Below, piece after piece: positions 6,706-9,445 of a stretch of 9,445 nt of DNA (position 1 is its first letter; the number at the start of each line of letters is the position of its first letter). The notes under the pieces are model-generated. The model was not told where the DNA came from. It ran no database searches and saw only the letters and a program-made list of their open reading frames with translations. Both the position numbers and the translations under genes were made by a program. The stretch is from Acidobacteriota bacterium (GTDB lineage: Bacteria > Acidobacteriota > Terriglobia > UBA7540), in assembly GCA_021828245.1 (NCBI GenBank), contig JAKASC010000082.1:1-9445 (forward strand). Reading direction: 5' to 3'.

Positions 6706-7098
6706 TTATCGTCCCCAAAGGCTGTACGCCCAGGGCAAAGGAATGGAGAGGATCATGAGCAAAGCTCCGATGAGCGCCCAGTTCTTCATGAAGTTGACAC
6801 GCTCGCCCATTTTCGCTTGAGGGTCCTGTACGGTCCAGTAATTGTGCATCGTGAATGAGGCGCCCAGCAGGAAAATCACCAGCAGGATCACGCCCACCTC
6901 GGGATAGGCTCCGAGGAGAAGGCTCAAGCCGCCCAGAAGCAATAAAAGCCCCGTCCCGGCCACGGCTGCACCCGCCGCCGGCACACCTTTGCTCTGGCTG
7001 TAGCCCTTCATCATCCCAAAATTTGCAAAGTGGTTAATCCCGCTCATGATGAAAAATCCGCCCAAGATGATTCTTCCGACCAACAGCAAAATGTCCAT
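6706..7098 (-). CDS. DoxX family membrane protein
   Basis: This 130-residue inner-membrane protein has four hydrophobic helices (about 3-22, 43-63, 66-84 and 106-124). Seen family features are the opening GRIILGGFFIMSGINHF, the central Gly/Leu-rich helix followed by a short loop, the segment ASFTMHNYW, and NFMKNWALIGALLM near the C-terminus. DoxX-like proteins are widespread; the name comes from a subunit of an archaeal terminal oxidase/thiosulfate:quinone oxidoreductase, but most bacterial members have no proven role, some being linked to redox homeostasis. No catalytic residues can be claimed. The ATG at 7098 is chosen because AGGAGGAGG (7114-7106) lies 7 bases ahead; an in-frame TTG at 7119 would read through that ribosome site. 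It is last in a minus-strand run after the TPR and gntR genes, so it may share their transcript. Confidence 0.88.
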   Translation of the reverse strand: MDILLLVGRIILGGFFIMSGINHFANFGMMKGYSQSKGVPAAGAAVAGTGLLLLLGGLSLLLGAYPEVGVILLVIFLLGASFTMHNYWTVQDPQAKMGERVNFMKNWALIGALLMILSIPLPWAYSLWGR

Positions 7099-7105
7099 GG
7101 AAGTT

Positions 7106-7147
7106 CCTCCTCCTGCCAATAATTCAAATACCCGCGCCGCTGGCAGG
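7106..7147 (-). promoter_or_regulatory. Ribosome-binding site of doxX-like gene with overlapping inverted repeat
   Basis: On the minus strand an extended AGGAGGAGG (7114-7106) fixes the doxX-like start. A 7-bp inverted repeat, CCTGCCA at 7147-7141 and TGGCAGG at 7118-7112, has its second arm overlapping the first bases of this ribosome site. In mRNA the arms could pair across a 22-base loop and partly mask initiation. The remaining AGGAGG would stay free, so any effect may be small. Confidence 0.4.
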
Positions 7148-7175
7148 GAGCGGATATTGCTTCATTGCTCTTGTT

Positions 7176-7904
7176 CTATGCCTCGCCATTATCAATAGAT
7201 GAAACAGGGTTAATTTCGGTTACGCGATGTGCGGCGATGGCCCGCCGGAATTCGCCTTCGGCGGCTTCCCAGTCTCCAGCTTGCTCGAAGGCCAGTCCCA
7301 AAAGATTGTGCAGGGAAGCCGAAGGTGGGTTGAGCCTGGCGGCTGTTCGGAATTCCCGTAAGGCGCGCGCGGGCTGCTTCTGCTGCTCTTCGGCGAGTCC
7401 TAAATAGTAGTGGCGCTGGACGTTGGACGGTGACTGCGCACACGCTGGGGCGCTAAGAACTAGGTTCAGGAGATTGAAACGGGCCGAAAAATAGTGGGGA
7501 TTGAGGCGAAGGGCTTGAAGGAACGCCTGCTGCGCCCGCTGCGGTTCGTTCGTTATCACATAGTGGTTTCCCAAATTGGTGTAGATGGAGGCAGAGGGCG
7601 CCAGGCGCAGAGCGGTTTCAAAGTCTCGCTCGCCGGAGCTGAAATGTTTTTCTCTGTCGTTAATGAGTCCTTTGAGATTCCAAGCAGCCGCACTTTGGGG
7701 GTGAGCTTTGAGGAAGGCTTGCGTAAGCCGCTCTGCGGAGGGGAGGTCAGAGTGCTCAAATGCCTCAATTGCTGCCGACAAGCCTGACGATGGGGCCGAG
7801 GCCGCGGGGGACGACGCACGCCCCTCGAGCAGGGCCGCCTGACTGCATAGGATGAGAAGGGCGGCAGCGGCGCAAACGCAATCTCTGGCGGCTCTTCTCC
7901 GCAC
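7176..7904 (-). CDS. Exported tetratricopeptide-repeat (TPR) protein
   Basis: This 242-residue protein has a signal-peptide-like N-terminus (Arg-rich start, hydrophobic core about 9-25) followed by an Ala/Ser/Pro linker and TPR helices. Recognisable repeats lie at about 42-70, 72-103, 105-137, 163-193 and 196-227, with typical signatures such as AWNLKGL...FETALRLAP, IYTNLGNHY...FLQALRLNP and HYYLGLAEEQ...FRTAARLNP; the unit at 139-162 is degenerate. TPRs mediate protein-protein contacts, probably here in the periplasm or envelope. The signal region contains cysteines but no clear lipobox. The GTG start at 7904 is supported by AAGGGAG (7918-7912) at 7 bases. It follows gntR by 54 bases on the same strand, suggesting co-transcription. 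No enzymatic domain is visible and the partner is unknown. Confidence 0.85.
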   Translation of the reverse strand: MRRRAARDCVCAAAALLILCSQAALLEGRASSPAASAPSSGLSAAIEAFEHSDLPSAERLTQAFLKAHPQSAAAWNLKGLINDREKHFSSGERDFETALRLAPSASIYTNLGNHYVITNEPQRAQQAFLQALRLNPHYFSARFNLLNLVLSAPACAQSPSNVQRHYYLGLAEEQQKQPARALREFRTAARLNPPSASLHNLLGLAFEQAGDWEAAEGEFRRAIAAHRVTEINPVSSIDNGEA

Positions 7905-7958
7905 GTTGCTGCTCCCTTACCTGCCAAGCGCCTGCTGCGCCCGTCCGTCTCGGTGTCG

Positions 7959-8771
7959 CTATTTCAGTTCCACCCTCAACTGGCACCGGTCACCGCGAAT
8001 GACGCCGCGCGAGTACTCGATGGGGATGCCTTCCACGCTAAAGGCGATTCGCTCCAGCCACATGCCCGCACTCCGCGGTGGAACCTGAAGTAATTGTGCT
8101 GCCTCAGCGCGCACGAGGATGGGCTCAAAGCTGTCCTGACAACGCACAGGCGACGTGTTGTATTTTCTTGCGAGCAGATCGTAAAGCGCGACATTGTCGT
8201 GGTCTTCGTGCTCAAGGCCGGGAAACAGGCGTTCGGGCAGATAGGAGGTGTGAAGAAAGAAAGGCTCGTCATTCAAAAATCGAAGACGCTCGATACGTAA
8301 AACTCGCTCTCCATCGGCCAGCGCCAGAGGCCGCCGCACGATAGGCGTTGCCTTTTCCACGCCTAGCCTTAGATTCTTCCAACTCGGATGAAATCCTTGT
8401 TTTTGCATCTCAGTGGTGAAGCGGTAGAAATGCTCCAAAACCTGGGTGACCCTCGGAGAGGCAACGAACGTTCCCCGACCCCGATGTCGCACCACTCGTC
8501 CCAGCGACTCCAGCTCATCCAAGGCGCGTTTGGCCGTGATGGTGCTCACGCCATAATCCCGGCAAAGCGCTTTCTCGGTAGCAAAGAAATCGCCCGGCTT
8601 TAAGGTGCCGCTGCGAAGGCCATGCTCCAGCCGCTCCTGGAGACGCTCGGTCAGTTGGGCGAATAAAGGAAGAGAACTGCGATGGTCGAGGTTAGATTCG
8701 CTGACATCGCCCCCGCCGCGTTCGACGTACACGCTGCTCACTCGTTGCTCGTGGTCTTCAAACGGTATCAA
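7959..8771 (-). CDS. GntR family transcriptional regulator, HutC subfamily (UTRA domain)
   Basis: This 270-residue repressor-type regulator has an N-terminal winged helix (about 34-104; SSLPLFAQLTERLQERLEHG, then GDFFATEKALCRDYGVSTITAKRALDELE as the recognition region, and the wing RHRGRGTFVA). A UTRA effector-binding domain follows (about 120-268; ERVLRIERLRFLNDEPFFLH, SFEPILVRAEAAQLLQV, and GIPIEYSRGVIRGDRCQLRV). HutC-type members usually sense a small metabolite such as a sugar phosphate, urocanate or related ligand; the effector here cannot be inferred. The start is an unusual TTG at 8771, justified by a perfect AAGGAGG (8786-8780) at 8 bases; it gives a 30-residue polar extension before the usual domain start. 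It leads a minus-strand run with the TPR and DoxX genes and is divergent from the TonB receptor fragment. Confidence 0.93.
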   Translation of the reverse strand: MIPFEDHEQRVSSVYVERGGGDVSESNLDHRSSLPLFAQLTERLQERLEHGLRSGTLKPGDFFATEKALCRDYGVSTITAKRALDELESLGRVVRHRGRGTFVASPRVTQVLEHFYRFTTEMQKQGFHPSWKNLRLGVEKATPIVRRPLALADGERVLRIERLRFLNDEPFFLHTSYLPERLFPGLEHEDHDNVALYDLLARKYNTSPVRCQDSFEPILVRAEAAQLLQVPPRSAGMWLERIAFSVEGIPIEYSRGVIRGDRCQLRVELK

Positions 8772-8779
8772 AGAGGAAT

Positions 8780-8786
8780 CCTCCTT
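8780..8786 (-). promoter_or_regulatory. Ribosome-binding site supporting the TTG start of gntR
   Basis: AAGGAGG on the minus strand lies 8 bases before the TTG codon at 8771-8769. No ATG or GTG nearby in frame has a comparable site, so the TTG start is preferred despite being a rare start codon, which would reduce translation of the regulator. Confidence 0.6.
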
Positions 8787-8863
8787 CCCATAAGATACTC
8801 CAACGACACTGCGCCCGCCCGATGATTTCCCCTCCGGGCGATGCGTGCCAGCCTACTCCGTAA

Positions 8864-8891
8864 ATCATATATTTTTATCTTGACATGTCAA
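8864..8891 (-). promoter_or_regulatory. Predicted sigma70-type promoter of the gntR transcript
   Basis: Read on the minus strand, a perfect -35 TTGACA (8891-8886) is followed after 16 bases by TATGAT (8869-8864), which matches 5 of 6 consensus positions; the spacer is A/T-rich. Transcription would start near 8857, giving a leader of about 85 bases before the TTG start. This is the strongest promoter-like sequence in the window. Confidence 0.65.
8880..8891. promoter_or_regulatory. Perfect 12-bp palindrome over the gntR -35 box (candidate operator)
   Basis: TTGACATGTCAA is identical to its reverse complement and contains the -35 box of the gntR promoter on the minus strand and an identical TTGACA on the plus strand. 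GntR-family dimers bind short palindromes and often repress their own gene, so this is a natural autoregulation site. It does not match the well-known HutC-type sites I recall base for base, so the link to this regulator is inference. Confidence 0.5.
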
Positions 8892-8903
8892 TCGCGTTGC
8901 GCT

Positions 8904-9445
8904 ACCACGGTGAAGGCAGCGGCGCCACTGGCGGGCACGACCAATGCCACCATTGGCCAAATGATTAGTGCCGCCACGACCCAGCGCGTGCCTCTGGTGG
9001 ACCGGGATGTTTACAAGTTAGTTCAGCTCAGCCCCGGCATCACGCCCGTCAATGGAGCCGTCAACAACGTCGAATTTAACGAAAGACCCGGAGCCGAAGT
9101 TTCCGGTTTCAGCATCAACGGACTTCCCCAAGGCACTCTGTATTACCTGGAGGATGGGGCGCCGCTGACCATCGCTGAAAACAACCTGGGGGCGATGATT
9201 CCGGCGGAGATTCCTCCGCTGGACTCCATTCAGGAGTACCAGATCGAAACGAACAACGTGCCTGCCTCTACTCAAAGTTTCGGGACCGGCGTCCTCAGCT
9301 TGGTCAGCAAGTCCGGCGCCAACAAAGTTCATGGGGATGGCTTCTTTTATGGGCGTCCCAACTTCTGGGCTGCCAACGACCCTTTTGTGAAGGCCAGCCA
9401 GTTGGAGGCACACGAGCCGAACAAGCCACCTAACTTTCATCGCTA
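8904..9445 (+). CDS. Oar-like TonB-dependent receptor, 5'-truncated and 3' partial
   Basis: An open frame runs off the right edge. From about 8904 it reads like the plug region of acidobacterial Oar-type outer-membrane receptors: VKAAAPLAGTTNATIGQMI, RVPLVDRDVYKLVQLSPGI, FSINGLPQGTLYYLEDGAP, PPLDSIQEYQIETNNVPA, then VLSLVSKSGANKVHGDGFF, the entry to the beta-barrel. Such proteins import large substrates, often carbohydrates, using TonB energy. Full-length members begin with a signal peptide and a carboxypeptidase-regulatory-like domain of about 100 residues; neither is present, and only about 130 bases separate this region from gntR. In-frame starts exist (ATG 8841, GTG 8910, ATG 8961) but none has a ribosome site; the frame is closed by TGA at 8823-8825. 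It is therefore probably a 5'-truncated remnant, a recombination product or an assembly junction. The family call is secure; functionality is doubtful. Confidence 0.8.

Noticed and set aside
6595..6858. Plus-strand frame overlapping the end of the PfpI-family gene and the doxX-like gene
   Set aside because: Its second half is antisense to doxX, its sequence is low in hydrophobic structure, and it has no domain.
8880..8908. Plus-strand promoter for the TonB receptor from TTGACA at 8880
   Set aside because: The matching -10 position (8903-8908, TACCAC) agrees at only 3 of 6 bases, whereas the minus-strand reading of the same palindrome has a near-perfect -10.
9018..9440. Minus-strand open frame opposite the TonB receptor fragment
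   Set aside because: The plus-strand frame shows clear plug-domain motifs; the antisense product shows none.
1..9445. tRNA, rRNA, CRISPR array, insertion sequence or phage genes
   Set aside because: No cloverleaf-like segments, regular spaced repeats, transposase motifs or terminal inverted repeats were seen; long stretches are fully occupied by the genes listed.

Overview
The window looks like the chromosome of an acidobacterium (Acidobacteriota) or a close relative. This rests on the gene order of the respiratory cluster, on the Oar-like TonB-dependent receptor at the right edge, and on the GC-rich protein style; no ribosomal RNA is present to confirm it. Two blocks are visible: a tightly packed plus-strand respiratory operon (1-5917), followed by an accessory region (about 5918-9445) of mixed orientation.

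Respiratory block. The window opens inside actF, a membrane quinol-binding subunit of Alternative Complex III (ACIII, quinol:cytochrome c / electron-carrier oxidoreductase). Then come a 155-residue single-pass membrane protein with a YGWV...RIPI motif, a Sco/SenC copper chaperone, and the four subunits of a caa3-type haem-copper oxidase: subunit II with CuA plus a fused cytochrome c, subunit I of the A2 (Tyr-Ser) class, subunit III, and subunit IV. Start/stop overlaps (actF/155-aa gene, coxA/coxC, coxC/coxD) point to translational coupling. Together these genes would pass electrons from quinol through ACIII and CuA/haem c to O2, with Sco loading copper into CuA. The operon promoter lies upstream of the window.

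Accessory block. A DJ-1/PfpI-family gene (6023-6598) has its own consensus -10 box, covered by a 15-bp palindrome. It converges on a minus-strand run, read from right to left: a GntR/HutC-type regulator with a UTRA domain (8771-7959), an exported TPR protein (7904-7176) and a DoxX-family membrane protein (7098-6706). Upstream of gntR is a near-perfect sigma70-type promoter whose -35 box is half of the perfect 12-bp palindrome TTGACATGTCAA, a good autoregulation site. Facing away from it, an open frame runs off the right edge and encodes the plug region of an Oar-like TonB-dependent receptor. That frame has no room for the usual signal peptide and N-terminal carboxypeptidase-regulatory-like domain, so it appears 5'-truncated.

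The most useful leads are the uncharacterised 155-aa protein inside an ACIII-caa3 operon, the truncated receptor with its junction next to the gntR promoter, and the two promoter-overlapping palindromes. I found no tRNA, rRNA, CRISPR array, transposase or phage gene, and no clear evidence for a wholly new multi-gene system.
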